64,000 bases of DNA from Halobacillus locisalis (GCF_013694105.1 NZ_JACEFG010000002.1:496001-560000); one strand, 5' to 3'; shown: positions 8,548 through 17,157, counted from the first letter of the stretch. Numbers and translations: made by a program. Notes: generated by a model from the sequence alone, not told the origin.

Positions 8548-10260
8548 TTGAAATTAAAATCTATCATCCTTGTCTTGTTAGCCCTCGTGCTAATGATGCC
8601 TACAGGGACAGTCTTTGCCGACGATCATCAGCCAACGGTAGAGACGGAAGCCGTCGAATTGAGAGCGTCACTTGACCGTCTATTCTCAGAACATGCGTTT
8701 TTGGCGATTACAGCAATGAGAAAAGGGTACAATGGCGACGAAGATTATAACCAAGCCGTTGAAGCTCTTAATGAGAACACAGAAGGATTAACAGAAGCGA
8801 TTCGCGGTGCTTATGGTGATGATGCAGCTGCAGCATTCAATCAAGCGTGGAGCAATCATATCGGATTCTTCGTGGACTACGTTGTAGCAACAGCTGAAGG
8901 AGATCAAGACGCCCAAATCGAGGCGCTGGACAACCTTGAGCAGTATAAAGAAGACTTCTCGGCGGCATTATCAGGAATTTCAGGTATTTCGCAAGAAGGT
9001 TTAGCTAACGGATTAGACGAACACATCTCACAACTGATTGGTGCTTTTACCGAGTATGTTGAAGAAGACTATGATGAAGCATTCGAGCTGCAAAGTGAAG
9101 CAATGGCCCACATGTACGGACCGAGTAAATTGCTATCTCAAGCTATCGCAGGCGACGGAGCCGTAACTCCAGCAGCTGAATTGCGTTCTGGCTTGAACTT
9201 CCTCCTATCCGAACACTTCGCTCTAGCTTTACAAGCGATGCAGAATGGTATTGAAGGATCAGCTGAATTTGATGCAAATGCAGCAACCCTTAATAAGAAC
9301 ACAGAAGAACTAGCGGCGACGATCGCTTCTGTCTATGGTCAAGAGGGTGGCGAACAGTTCGAAGCACTTTGGAGCAGTCACATTGGCTACTTTGTAGACT
9401 ATGTGTTAGCTACAGGAGCTGAAGATGAAGAAGCCAAGCAAGAAGCGTTAGATGAGTTAGATCAGTATCGTCAAGATTTCTCTCAGTTTATGAACACAGC
9501 TACAGGTGACCGTGTACCAGCGGAAGGTCTTGCAGAAGGTCTTCAAACACACGTGAACCAACTGGTTACAGCTTTTGATTCTTATGTAGCAGAAGATTAC
9601 GAACAAGTATGGGATTCAGCTCGAGAAGGTTATGCCCACATGTTCACGCCAGCAAAACTATTCAGTGGTGCCATCGTCAATCAGTTCCCTGACATGTTTA
9701 TGATGGAAGAACCAGACATGATGATGTTTGAAGATGTGCCAGAAGATTACTGGGCAGCAGACTTCATTTACCCACTCGTTGAAAAAGGTGTGATCAATGG
9801 TGTGACGGAAAACATGTTTGCCCCAGGTGAAGATGTTACGCGTGGCCAGTTCATCGCTTTCATCGTGAGAACGATGGATCTTGAATCAGATATGGATATC
9901 CCGTTCACTGATGTATCGGATACGTTCAAAGCGGAAGTAGCAGCAGCGTATGATGCTGGTATTACAGCGGGTGTATCTGAAACACAATTCGAACCGAACA
10001 CACCAATTACTCGTGAACAAATGGCTGCAATGGTCATTCGCGCTTATGAGTATTGGACAGAAGCGGACTACATCACTTCTGAAGATTATATGTATGCCGA
10101 CGAAGCCCAAATCAGCCCTCAGTTCGACACGTATGTAGATGCGGCGAGAGAACTTGAAATAATGGTTGGTGGTGCAGGTAATAAATTCAACCCTAAAACG
10201 AATGCAACACGTGCTCAAGCAGCTAAAGTAGTATTCGTTCTACACGAAACAGCAGAATAA
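8548..10260 (+). CDS. S-layer-anchored protein with duplicated helical domain and three SLH domains
   Basis: A predicted cell-surface protein of 570 residues. Residues 1-24 form a signal peptide ending VFA. Residues about 37-200 and 211-375 are two homologous helical domains. Each has an (L)SEHxxLA motif near its start, a W(S)xHIG(F/Y)FVDYV motif, a D(N/E)L(E/D)QY(K/R)(E/Q)DFS segment and an AHM(Y/F)xP(S/A)KL segment. From residue 394 there are three SLH domains (FEDVPEDYWAADFIYPLVE, FTDVSD.., a degenerate third) that would bind pyruvylated wall polymer. The repeat resembles a domain seen in Gram-positive proteins loosely labelled copper amine oxidase, but no oxidase active site is visible. 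TTG 8548 is chosen because GGAGGAGG precedes it and it gives an intact signal peptide. Confidence 0.8.
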   Translation: MKLKSIILVLLALVLMMPTGTVFADDHQPTVETEAVELRASLDRLFSEHAFLAITAMRKGYNGDEDYNQAVEALNENTEGLTEAIRGAYGDDAAAAFNQAWSNHIGFFVDYVVATAEGDQDAQIEALDNLEQYKEDFSAALSGISGISQEGLANGLDEHISQLIGAFTEYVEEDYDEAFELQSEAMAHMYGPSKLLSQAIAGDGAVTPAAELRSGLNFLLSEHFALALQAMQNGIEGSAEFDANAATLNKNTEELAATIASVYGQEGGEQFEALWSSHIGYFVDYVLATGAEDEEAKQEALDELDQYRQDFSQFMNTATGDRVPAEGLAEGLQTHVNQLVTAFDSYVAEDYEQVWDSAREGYAHMFTPAKLFSGAIVNQFPDMFMMEEPDMMMFEDVPEDYWAADFIYPLVEKGVINGVTENMFAPGEDVTRGQFIAFIVRTMDLESDMDIPFTDVSDTFKAEVAAAYDAGITAGVSETQFEPNTPITREQMAAMVIRAYEYWTEADYITSEDYMYADEAQISPQFDTYVDAARELEIMVGGAGNKFNPKTNATRAQAAKVVFVLHETAE

Positions 10261-10274
10261 AAGAACCATTAGAA

Positions 10275-10311
10275 AAAGTGCAGGTGTCATTCCAACACCT
10301 GCACTTTTTTC
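10275..10311. terminator. Terminator between the SLH protein and brnQ
   Basis: Ten-bp stem GTGCAGGTGT / ACACCTGCAC with a 7-nt loop, an A-run on the left and a T-run on the right. It serves both convergent genes. Confidence 0.88.
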
Positions 10312-10327
10312 ATCAATAGATTCAGTA

Positions 10328-11638
10328 TCAATAACTATCCGATCCAGTTGGCTTCCCTTTCAACTTATCGTAGATTAATCCGATCAATCCACCAACCAGT
10401 GCAGGGACAACCCAGCTTAAGCTATAATCAAAGAGTGGCAACGGACTGATTATTGATCTCAGAGCAGAAACCTCAAATCCAAAGGCGACTAAACCATCAT
10501 ACAATCCAACAATGGCTGTCAGTAGGATGGCCCCTCGGTAGACGTAAGTGGAATGATTGAACAGACGACTTAAGAAAGTAAGGGCAATCAGAACAATGGT
10601 GATCGGGTACATGAAGACAAGCACGGGAACAGAGTAGGAAATAATTTGACTCAATCCAATGTTGGAAACACCGAAACTTATGAGCGTTACAATGATAATG
10701 ACGGATTTATAAGACAGGAAAGAAATTCTTTTGGAGAAAAACTGTCCACACGCAACAGTCAGTCCCACGCAAGTCGTAAAACAGGCTAGTCCAACGATGA
10801 TACCTAGTAATAGCGTACCAGGCTGTCCATACATGATATTAGCTGCACCGGCGAGGATGGCACTGCCGTTGTCGTAATTCCCTTCTGTAGCCATTTTTGT
10901 ACCGATCCAACCAATGGCCACGTACACACTGGTTAATCCAACGGCTGTTACAAGTCCTGCTTTGATGGTTTTAAAAGTCAATTCTTTTTGATCCGTGACT
11001 CCTCGGTCCTTGAAAGAAGTCACGACAAGGATCCCAAAGGCTAAAGCTGCAATAGCATCCATCGTAAGATAACCCTCTAGGAACCCACTTACGAATGGTT
11101 GTGTTTGGTATTTCTCACTAGGAGGCTGAGCTGTGCCGTCCAACAAAAAGAAACTTCCTATAACTAACCCCAGTATAGCTAGGAAAAGAGCAGGCGTTAA
11201 AAACTGCCCAATTCGATCAACTAGCTTAGAAGGGTTTAAACTGACCCAATAAACGAGAATAAAGAAGATAATAGAGTAAATAAATAGCGTAAGTGAAGAT
11301 CCGTTAATGAAAGGAACGATTCCAGTTTCAAACGCGACATTCGCTGCCCTCGGTATAGCAAAGAATGGACCGATCACTAAGTAAACTAACGAAGTGAAGT
11401 AAAAGCCGAATAGTGGATGGACACGTCCAGCCAGTTGAGTAGCCCCATTCTTAAAAAATGAAATAGCTGCAACAGTAATGATCGGAATCCCTACACCCGT
11501 TAGCACAAAGCCGATAATTGCTGCATAATATGAAGATCCGGACTCGTAGCCCAGAGTGACAGGATAGATAAGGTTCCCGGCTCCGAAAAATAGAGCGAAT
11601 AAAGTGAACCCGATAAACAGGGTATCTCTTGCTTTCAT
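10328..11638 (-). CDS. brnQ: Branched-chain amino acid:cation symporter BrnQ
   Basis: A 436-residue integral membrane transporter of the LIVCS family that imports leucine, isoleucine and valine with Na+ or H+. The N terminus MKARDTLFIGFTLFALFFG followed by AGNLIYPVTLGYESG is the hallmark of BrnQ, and about 12 hydrophobic segments follow, which is normal for the family. GAGGGGG precedes the ATG. A good sigma-A promoter lies about 140 bp upstream, leaving a leader of about 130 nt that contains a terminator-like hairpin and a tiny Ile/Leu-rich reading frame. A CodY-like box abuts the -35. Together these suggest control by branched-chain amino acid supply. Confidence 0.93.
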   Translation of the reverse strand: MKARDTLFIGFTLFALFFGAGNLIYPVTLGYESGSSYYAAIIGFVLTGVGIPIITVAAISFFKNGATQLAGRVHPLFGFYFTSLVYLVIGPFFAIPRAANVAFETGIVPFINGSSLTLFIYSIIFFILVYWVSLNPSKLVDRIGQFLTPALFLAILGLVIGSFFLLDGTAQPPSEKYQTQPFVSGFLEGYLTMDAIAALAFGILVVTSFKDRGVTDQKELTFKTIKAGLVTAVGLTSVYVAIGWIGTKMATEGNYDNGSAILAGAANIMYGQPGTLLLGIIVGLACFTTCVGLTVACGQFFSKRISFLSYKSVIIIVTLISFGVSNIGLSQIISYSVPVLVFMYPITIVLIALTFLSRLFNHSTYVYRGAILLTAIVGLYDGLVAFGFEVSALRSIISPLPLFDYSLSWVVPALVGGLIGLIYDKLKGKPTGSDSY

Positions 11639-11680
11639 AAGTCTGTTCCCCCTCTAGGATGTTTGTTATTTTGCGTAAAA

Positions 11681-11709
11681 AAAGCTCTCCCTATCCAAGG
11701 ATGAGCGGT
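11681..11709 (-). terminator. Attenuator-like hairpin in the brnQ leader
   Basis: On the minus strand the leader reads GCTC-ATCC-TT-GGAT-(5-nt bulge)-GAGC followed by seven T, about 45 nt before the brnQ ATG. It lies downstream of the brnQ promoter, so it could stop transcription before the gene. The bulged stem makes it weaker than the other terminators in the window. Confidence 0.4.
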
Positions 11710-11717
11710 CTGATCAT
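11691..11717 (-). CDS. Possible 8-residue leader peptide (MIRPLILG) upstream of brnQ
   Basis: An ATG-to-TAG frame of nine codons encodes Met-Ile-Arg-Pro-Leu-Ile-Leu-Gly, with four of its eight residues branched-chain. Its Leu-Ile-Leu codons overlap the 5' arm of the leader hairpin, so a ribosome stalled there would keep the terminator from forming. No Shine-Dalgarno sequence is visible, and short frames arise easily by chance, so this is speculative. Confidence 0.2.
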   Translation of the reverse strand: MIRPLILG

Positions 11718-11775
11718 AAATGAATTGATGACAAAATTATACAAAAAATATGATTGTTTTTAATGCAACGCCGTA

Positions 11776-11804
11776 ATACTAACAATGCCAAAAAGGGTTG
11801 TCAA
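11776..11804 (-). promoter_or_regulatory. Sigma-A promoter for brnQ
   Basis: On the minus strand a perfect -35 TTGACA (11804-11799) and a -10 TAGTAT (11781-11776) are separated by 17 bp. Confidence 0.7.
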
Positions 11805-11806
11805 TC

Positions 11807-11821
11807 TTTTTTTAGAAAATT
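11807..11821. promoter_or_regulatory. CodY-box-like sequence at the brnQ promoter
   Basis: TTTTTTTAGAAAATT differs from the CodY consensus AATTTTCWGAAAATT at three positions and lies 2 bp upstream of the brnQ -35. CodY represses branched-chain amino acid uptake genes in Bacillus. In an AT-rich intergenic region a 3-mismatch hit is weak evidence. Confidence 0.3.
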
Positions 11822-11843
11822 TAAAAGGTTATGATTCCCATAT

Positions 11844-11858
11844 AAGTAAACGCTTTCT
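11844..11858. promoter_or_regulatory. cre-like site upstream of the antiporter gene
   Basis: AAGTAAACGCTTTCT matches the CcpA consensus WTGNAANCGNWNNCW except for one base (A for the first T). It lies about 105 bp upstream of the antiporter start. Only the motif supports it. Confidence 0.3.
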
Positions 11859-11961
11859 TTGGTGTTGATCGTTTTATTTTGAATTCAATATAGTTTACAT
11901 ATGCAGAATAGGCATATAGAATATGGCTACATATACAATCGTGGAGATGAGGGAGACGTAC

Positions 11962-13815
11962 ATGATCGATTCGCTACTGTTTGAATTAATGGTTATAGGT
12001 ATTTTAGGTATTGCTTCTCAATGGGTAGCTTGGCGCTTTCGTTTACCAGCTATCGTCATCATGTCGATTGCCGGGTTATTAGCAGGTCCGGTACTTGGGT
12101 TAATGAACCCTGAGCAAGACTTCGGTGAACTTTATAAACCGATCATCTCGTTAGCCGTCGCTGTCATCCTGTTTGAAGGTAGTTTGAACCTGGACTTCAA
12201 AGAGGTAAGAGGGTTAGGCCGACCTGTATTCAGGATTGTAACCTTCGGAGCATTCTTGAGCTGGATTCTCGGCTCGTTTGCCGCTCACTATGTAGCTGGC
12301 TTGTCATGGGCTGTAGCCTTCGTTATTGGGGGTCTTTTCATTGTGACAGGACCTACCGTTATTCTTCCTTTATTAAGGCAGGCAAAGCTTAAACCGAGAC
12401 CTGCGAAAATATTGAAGTGGGAAGGTATTATCGTCGACCCAATCGGTGCTTTATTAGCTGTTTTCGCCTTCGAGATCATTGAATTCATCTTGGGAACCAA
12501 TGTGAATCCATCTGCTTTATTTATGTTCTTCTTGGCCTCTATATTTGCAGTCATTCTGGGCTACGGGTGCGGTAAAGGAATCGGGTGGATGTTCGAGACA
12601 GGCTATGTTCCAGAATTCTTGAAATCTCCAATGGTCTTCACCGTCGTAATCGCCTGCTTTACCATAGCTGATGAAGTGACGCATGAAACAGGCCTTCTTT
12701 CCGTAACCGCTATGGGAATGACGCTTGCGAACATGCACATTTCTTCTATTGCGGATATGAGACACTTTAAAGAGAACATATCCTTATTATTAATATCAAC
12801 AATCTTTGTCATGCTGACGGCATCTCTAACCCAAGAGACGTTATTGCAAATCTTTAACTTCCAGACCATTGCATTTGTGCTGTTGATGTTATTCGTTGTT
12901 AGACCTTTGTCCATCTTCCTATCAACATGGGGAACGGATTTGTCTAAATCAGAAAAGCTGCTAGTCGGTTGGATTGCACCAAGAGGAATTGTGGCTTTAA
13001 CCGTTGCTAGTTATTTTTCAAGTATCCTACTCGAAGCTGGCTTTGAAGATGCGTCGATTCTCATCTCGATTACATTCGCCCTCGTGTTTACGACCGTAGT
13101 GGCTCATGGATTCAGTATCAGCTGGTTGGCCAAAAAACTAGGCCTATCAACAGAAGGTCCTCCGGGAGTATTAATATCAGGGGGGAGTCAGTTTTCCACT
13201 GGACTTGCAAAGACGTTAGAAGAGTTGAAAGTTCCGGTATTGATCTCTGATTCCTCATGGGAGCGACTTTCAAGTGCACGCTCACGAGGTATAAAATCCT
13301 ATCATGGAGAGATCTTATCTGAGCAGACCGAATATTACCTTGATATGACGCCTTATGAGTATTTGATTGCGGGTACAGAGCTTGATTCCTATAATGCATT
13401 AGTGTGTACGACATTTGTGCCTGAGTTTGGTAGAAACAACTTGTTCCAACTGAGTTTAAGTGATCAAGAAGGCGACAATCTAGAAGACCTTGTCCACACC
13501 ATTGGAGGCCGTATTCTATTCAAGGAAGGTGCCTCATGGGAAGAGTTGAATACAATGGTCGAGAATGGCTATGTATTCAGGAAAACGAATATCACAGAGC
13601 AATACACGTATCAGAAGTATTTAACGAACATCGATGACGCCGCATTATTATTATTGATTAAGAAGCCATCCGGTAAAATTGAGTTCTTCAGTCATGAAAT
13701 TGATCACAAAGCCGAGACTGGTGATGTCGTCGTTTCCTTGACTCCACCGAGTAAAGAGTTTGAACGTATTCAAGAACGTCTAGAAGAGCAACGTCATGAA
13801 AAGAATGATGAATAA
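11962..13815 (+). CDS. CPA1-type cation:proton antiporter with C-terminal cytoplasmic domain
   Basis: A monovalent cation/proton antiporter of the CPA1 (NhaP/NhaK-like) family. The first 400 residues hold about 12 membrane segments with the transport-site motifs VAVILFEGSLNLDFKE, TGPTVILPLL and EGIIVDPIGALLAVF (the membrane-embedded acidic pair). The remaining 210 residues form a cytoplasmic region with a TrkA-N-like Rossmann start (PPGVLISGGSQFSTGLAKTL) and a TrkA-C-like end, suggesting gating by a nucleotide or ion ligand. In a salt-tolerant cell it would expel Na+ or K+ and hold cytoplasmic pH. ATG 11962 is chosen because GAGGGAG precedes it; the frame is open 39 bases further upstream. 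Confidence 0.88.
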   Translation: MIDSLLFELMVIGILGIASQWVAWRFRLPAIVIMSIAGLLAGPVLGLMNPEQDFGELYKPIISLAVAVILFEGSLNLDFKEVRGLGRPVFRIVTFGAFLSWILGSFAAHYVAGLSWAVAFVIGGLFIVTGPTVILPLLRQAKLKPRPAKILKWEGIIVDPIGALLAVFAFEIIEFILGTNVNPSALFMFFLASIFAVILGYGCGKGIGWMFETGYVPEFLKSPMVFTVVIACFTIADEVTHETGLLSVTAMGMTLANMHISSIADMRHFKENISLLLISTIFVMLTASLTQETLLQIFNFQTIAFVLLMLFVVRPLSIFLSTWGTDLSKSEKLLVGWIAPRGIVALTVASYFSSILLEAGFEDASILISITFALVFTTVVAHGFSISWLAKKLGLSTEGPPGVLISGGSQFSTGLAKTLEELKVPVLISDSSWERLSSARSRGIKSYHGEILSEQTEYYLDMTPYEYLIAGTELDSYNALVCTTFVPEFGRNNLFQLSLSDQEGDNLEDLVHTIGGRILFKEGASWEELNTMVENGYVFRKTNITEQYTYQKYLTNIDDAALLLLIKKPSGKIEFFSHEIDHKAETGDVVVSLTPPSKEFERIQERLEEQRHEKNDE

Positions 13816-13819
13816 ATGG

Positions 13820-13857
13820 AAGAGAGCCGCCCTTTTTAGGGGCGGCTCTCTTTTTCA
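13820..13857. terminator. Terminator after the antiporter
   Basis: GAGAGCCGCCC / GGGCGGCTCTC stem followed by TTTTT. It stands between the antiporter and the convergent small coiled-coil gene. Confidence 0.88.
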
Positions 13858-13863
13858 TTTATT

Positions 13864-14046
13864 TCAGGCTTTTGCTTCTGCCAATTGCTTGTTTAGGCTT
13901 TTGAGTTGTTCTTCCATACTAGCCAGCTGTTGCTCTGCTTTCTGAACATTCCCACCAGCCGCTTCTAACTTGTCGAGATCACCTTGAATTCGGATATAAT
14001 CCGCTTTTAGAAAGGTGATTTCATCTTGGATCTCCTTTTCGGTCAT
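13864..14046 (-). CDS. Small coiled-coil protein, SE1832-like family
   Basis: A 60-residue charged protein starting MTEKEIQDEITFLKADYIRI and continuing as a heptad-rich helix (EQQLASMEEQLKSLNKQL). The pattern fits the small Bacillales family known as SE1832, whose function is unknown; the family name is from memory. The frame extends upstream to 14112, but the ATG at 14046 follows AAAGGGAG and gives the usual family length. It has no membrane segment or metal motif. Confidence 0.75.
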   Translation of the reverse strand: MTEKEIQDEITFLKADYIRIQGDLDKLEAAGGNVQKAEQQLASMEEQLKSLNKQLAEAKA

Positions 14047-14171
14047 GTGATCACTCCCTTTTCTTTTATTGTAGTGGCCATGCCAAGCTATTATAATGGT
14101 ACCTAATTCCAATTATAATTCAGAATGTTATCAAAATTAGTTTAATAAAACAAGGAATGGGGTAGAAGAAG

Positions 14172-15038
14172 ATGAATATTTATCACACACAAGATGTTCA
14201 ATCATGTAAGGAAGAGGTAGAAAGTCTACTAGTAAAACGAGAAGCAGAAAATAATTTACCGCTTGGTCTATTGAAGAATTTTCCAGACAGTAAATCAGAG
14301 CAACCTCCGTCCCTCATTTATATTAAAGACCATGGGAGAATCGTTTCTATGGCTATGAGAACCCCGCCACACCTATGGATTCTTCCTTCTATATCAACTA
14401 CTTCACAGGAAACAATAGAGCGACTCGTCCACTTCATAGTTGAGAACAATTTAGAATTACCGGGTGTGCTGGGTGAGCAACAAGCCGTCCAGTGGTTTAT
14501 CGACGCTTGTGAGCAAGCTGGAAAATTCAGTGCACAGTTACATATGAGACAAGGGATTTATCGATTAGACGAACTTAGACCGATTGATCTACAATCAGGT
14601 GAACTGATTGTAGCGGATCAGTCTCATCTATCCCTTGCTAAACAGTGGTTTCGGCAATATGCCATTGAATTGGATGAACCCATGATGAAAGAGCAGGCAG
14701 AGCAAACGGCGGAGTCGATGATCAGTGATCAAAAGATGCACCTTTGGGTAGTTGACGGTGAGCCGGTCTCGATGGTGAACCAAGCTCGTGTCACTCCGAA
14801 TGGGGTAACGATAAACGGAGTTTACACGCCAGACCATTTTAAGAAAAAAGGATACGCCACCCAGGCTACCTATCATTTATCAAAGAAGCTCCTTAATTCT
14901 GGCTACCAATTTTGCTCGTTATACACGGATTTAGACAATCCCACTTCGAATTCCATCTATAAGAGGATCGGGTATGTATGGGCTGGGAATTCAGTGGTTT
15001 ATCACATTCAAACGTTAAAAGGAACAGACGAAAAATAG
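14172..15038 (+). CDS. GNAT family N-acetyltransferase
   Basis: A 288-residue two-part protein. The N-terminal half (to about residue 135) is a degenerate GNAT-like domain. The C-terminal half holds the acetyl-CoA site, with VTINGVYTPDHFKKKGYATQ (the Q/RxxGxG/A-type motif as KKKGYATQ) and the closing DNPTSNSIYKRIGYV. The acceptor is unknown. GGGG at 14159-14162 precedes the ATG by 9 bp. It is monocistronic, and no clear terminator follows. Confidence 0.82.
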   Translation: MNIYHTQDVQSCKEEVESLLVKREAENNLPLGLLKNFPDSKSEQPPSLIYIKDHGRIVSMAMRTPPHLWILPSISTTSQETIERLVHFIVENNLELPGVLGEQQAVQWFIDACEQAGKFSAQLHMRQGIYRLDELRPIDLQSGELIVADQSHLSLAKQWFRQYAIELDEPMMKEQAEQTAESMISDQKMHLWVVDGEPVSMVNQARVTPNGVTINGVYTPDHFKKKGYATQATYHLSKKLLNSGYQFCSLYTDLDNPTSNSIYKRIGYVWAGNSVVYHIQTLKGTDEK

Positions 15039-15079
15039 ATTCAATCAAAAAAAGAGAGAATATGGAGCATTATGTACCA

Positions 15080-15184
15080 TTGAGTAGGTATTTGTATCAA
15101 TTTATCCAAATAATTGGTACAAACGATACTCAACGTTATATTTAAACAAAATAAATAAAATATTCTGTACAAACTAGTTTGAGT
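15080..15184. promoter_or_regulatory. Operator-like repeats upstream of the TRAP operon
   Basis: 15080-15102 and 15112-15133 are related sequences in inverted orientation. Read in the same sense they are TTGAGTAGGTATTTGTATC.. and TTGAGTATCGTTTGTACC.., both followed by AATT. A third half-copy, TGTACAAACTAGTTTGAGT (15166-15184), overlaps the -35 of the TRAP promoter. The shared core is TACAAA next to G(A/G). The layout looks like a repressor operator set, perhaps of the GntR or LacI kind, but no regulator gene is adjacent. Confidence 0.45.
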
Positions 15185-15207
15185 GTTCGTGTCTTGTTCG
15201 GTATGAT
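15179..15207 (+). promoter_or_regulatory. Sigma-A promoter for the TRAP operon
   Basis: -35 TTGAGT (15179-15184) and -10 TATGAT (15202-15207) are separated by 17 bp, about 55 bp before the first gene. Confidence 0.65.
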
Positions 15208-15262
15208 ATTTAGTAATTGACCCTTTAAATCTTCATTCACACGACGGAGGAGGCGTACGTCT

Positions 15263-15820
15263 TTGAAGCTATTTAAGCTGATAGACAATTTCATAGTTAA
15301 ACTAGAAGAATTCATATTAAGCTACGCAGTCATCATTATCGCCTTAATGGTCGTCGGGAAAGCCCTGAGTCGAGCGATTTTCAGTTATACTCCGCCATTT
15401 GCTGATGAAGTCAGTCAGATTGCGATTGTCGTCGCGACCTTTATGGGGATTAGTTATGCCGCGAGGAAGGGACGTCACATTAGTATGTCTGCTTTCTATG
15501 ATCTGGCGCCATTCAAAGCGCGGAAAGTTCTTTCTATACTTATTCCACTCGTAACATCTATTGTTTTATTTTTACTTACTTACTATTCAGCTTTATATGT
15601 CGTGAACGTTTACGAAGACGGTACGGTAACGTCAGCTCTTCAAATGCCGAAATATTACTTGTATCTGTTTATCCCTATTGGTTTCTTCCTTGGGGGAGTC
15701 CAGTTCTTGAGGAACATGTGGATCAATATTAAAGACCGTGACGCGGTCTACTTGGGTACAGATGCTAAAGACTATAATGATAAAGAAAAAGAGGAAATAG
15801 TTGAAGAAACACACTTGTAA
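15263..15820 (+). CDS. TRAP transporter small permease (DctQ type)
   Basis: The four-helix membrane subunit of a tripartite ATP-independent periplasmic-type transporter, 185 residues. It has the typical pattern of a first helix near residue 20, the FADEVSQIAIVVATFMGISYAARKGRHI segment, and two later helices (LSILIPLVTSIVLFLLTYYSALYV and YYLYLFIPIGFFLGGVQFL). It starts at TTG 15263 behind GGAGGAGG. It is the first gene of a three-gene operon and sits 30 bp before the large permease. A GntR/LacI-like operator region lies upstream, so expression is probably substrate-induced. Confidence 0.88.
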   Translation: MKLFKLIDNFIVKLEEFILSYAVIIIALMVVGKALSRAIFSYTPPFADEVSQIAIVVATFMGISYAARKGRHISMSAFYDLAPFKARKVLSILIPLVTSIVLFLLTYYSALYVVNVYEDGTVTSALQMPKYYLYLFIPIGFFLGGVQFLRNMWINIKDRDAVYLGTDAKDYNDKEKEEIVEETHL

Positions 15821-15850
15821 TTTAAATACAGCAAAAGGAAGGATAACGTC

Positions 15851-17116
15851 ATGGTCGCGACTCTACTAACCATCATGGTGGTCCTGTTACTATTAAACTT
15901 TCCGATGATGATTCCGTTGATGGTTGCACCACTCATCGTCATGTTCATCTATTTTCCCAACTTGGACCCTATGATCTTAATGCAGCAATTTTCTACAGGA
16001 ATAGAACCTTATGTCTTACTAGCTGTACCTTTATTTATTTTCGCTGCCGATATTATGACGACAGGTAAGACCTCCAATCGATTGCTTGATTTTATCGGTT
16101 CATTCATTGGTCATATCCGAGGCGGATACGCGGTGACAACGGCTGCAGCCTGTACCCTTTTCGGTGCGATATCAGGGTCGACTCAAGCTACGGTTGTCGC
16201 CATTGGTAAGCCGATGAGAGAGCGTCTCCTGAAAATCGGATATAAAGATCCCACAGCAATGGCCTTAATTATCAACTCCAGTGACGTCGCGTTGCTTGTG
16301 CCACCGAGTATCGGGATGATTATTTACGGTCTCGTCTCTGGAACATCTGTAGGTGACTTGTTCATCGCTGGTATTATCCCGGGTATTATTGTTTTCTTAA
16401 GTTTTGCGATTTACAGCATCGTGTATGCTAAAGTAGCGAACATTCCATTAGCCAACAAAGCAACATGGAGTGAACGCTGGCAATTAACGCGGAAAGCGAT
16501 ACTACCATTAGGGTTTCCAGTCATTATTATCGGCGGAATCTACACAGGACTCTTCAGTCCAACAGAAGCAGCAGGAATGTCTGTACTCTACGCTTTCGTT
16601 CTAGAGGTTCTGATTTATCGATCGATTCATATTAAAGAACTACCTAAAATTGCAAGATCGACCGGCCTAGTGACCTCAGCCGTTTTCGTACTCGTTGCAG
16701 GTGGGCAAGCCTTCACATGGGTCATTTCTTTTGCGCGTGTACCGCAGATGATTTCGGAGGCTGTGTTAGGTGCTGATCCAAGTGCGGTTTACGTATTACT
16801 GATGGTGACGATTTTCTTCTTCGTCGGCTGTATGTTCGTGGACCCGATTGTGGTCATCTTAGTCTTGACGCCGATTTTCTATCCAGCCGCTATGGACGCT
16901 GGAATCGATCCTGTTCACTTAGGGGTAGTCATTACATTCCAGGCAGCGTTAGGTTCGGCAACACCTCCATTTGGAGTGGATATATTTACAGCCAGCGCCG
17001 TCTTTAATAAGCCTTACTTAGAAGTGATTAAAGGCACACCACCATACATTGTCATGATGGTTGCCATTTCAATATTGTTAATATTCTTTGAGGAACTTTC
17101 ACTTCTTCTTCTTTAG
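15851..17116 (+). CDS. TRAP transporter large permease (DctM type)
   Basis: The 421-residue subunit that forms the Na+-driven translocation pathway. Family segments include LAVPLFIFAADIMTTGKTSNRL, FGAISGSTQATVVAIGKPM, NSSDVALLVPPSIGMIIYG, FSPTEAAG and a final GSATPPFGVDIFTAS. About 12 hydrophobic segments span the whole protein. An AAGGAAGGA Shine-Dalgarno precedes the ATG. With DctQ and DctP it imports an organic acid or similar solute; the binding protein sets the substrate, which I cannot name from sequence. Confidence 0.93.
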   Translation: MVATLLTIMVVLLLLNFPMMIPLMVAPLIVMFIYFPNLDPMILMQQFSTGIEPYVLLAVPLFIFAADIMTTGKTSNRLLDFIGSFIGHIRGGYAVTTAAACTLFGAISGSTQATVVAIGKPMRERLLKIGYKDPTAMALIINSSDVALLVPPSIGMIIYGLVSGTSVGDLFIAGIIPGIIVFLSFAIYSIVYAKVANIPLANKATWSERWQLTRKAILPLGFPVIIIGGIYTGLFSPTEAAGMSVLYAFVLEVLIYRSIHIKELPKIARSTGLVTSAVFVLVAGGQAFTWVISFARVPQMISEAVLGADPSAVYVLLMVTIFFFVGCMFVDPIVVILVLTPIFYPAAMDAGIDPVHLGVVITFQAALGSATPPFGVDIFTASAVFNKPYLEVIKGTPPYIVMMVAISILLIFFEELSLLLL

Positions 17117-17157
17117 AAGAGTGGAAGCTGTTATAAAAAATTGGGGAGGTCATGATC

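Noticed and set aside
11639-11800. T-box leader for brnQ
   Set aside because: No AGGGTGGNACCGCG-type T-box sequence or specifier stem is present on the minus strand.
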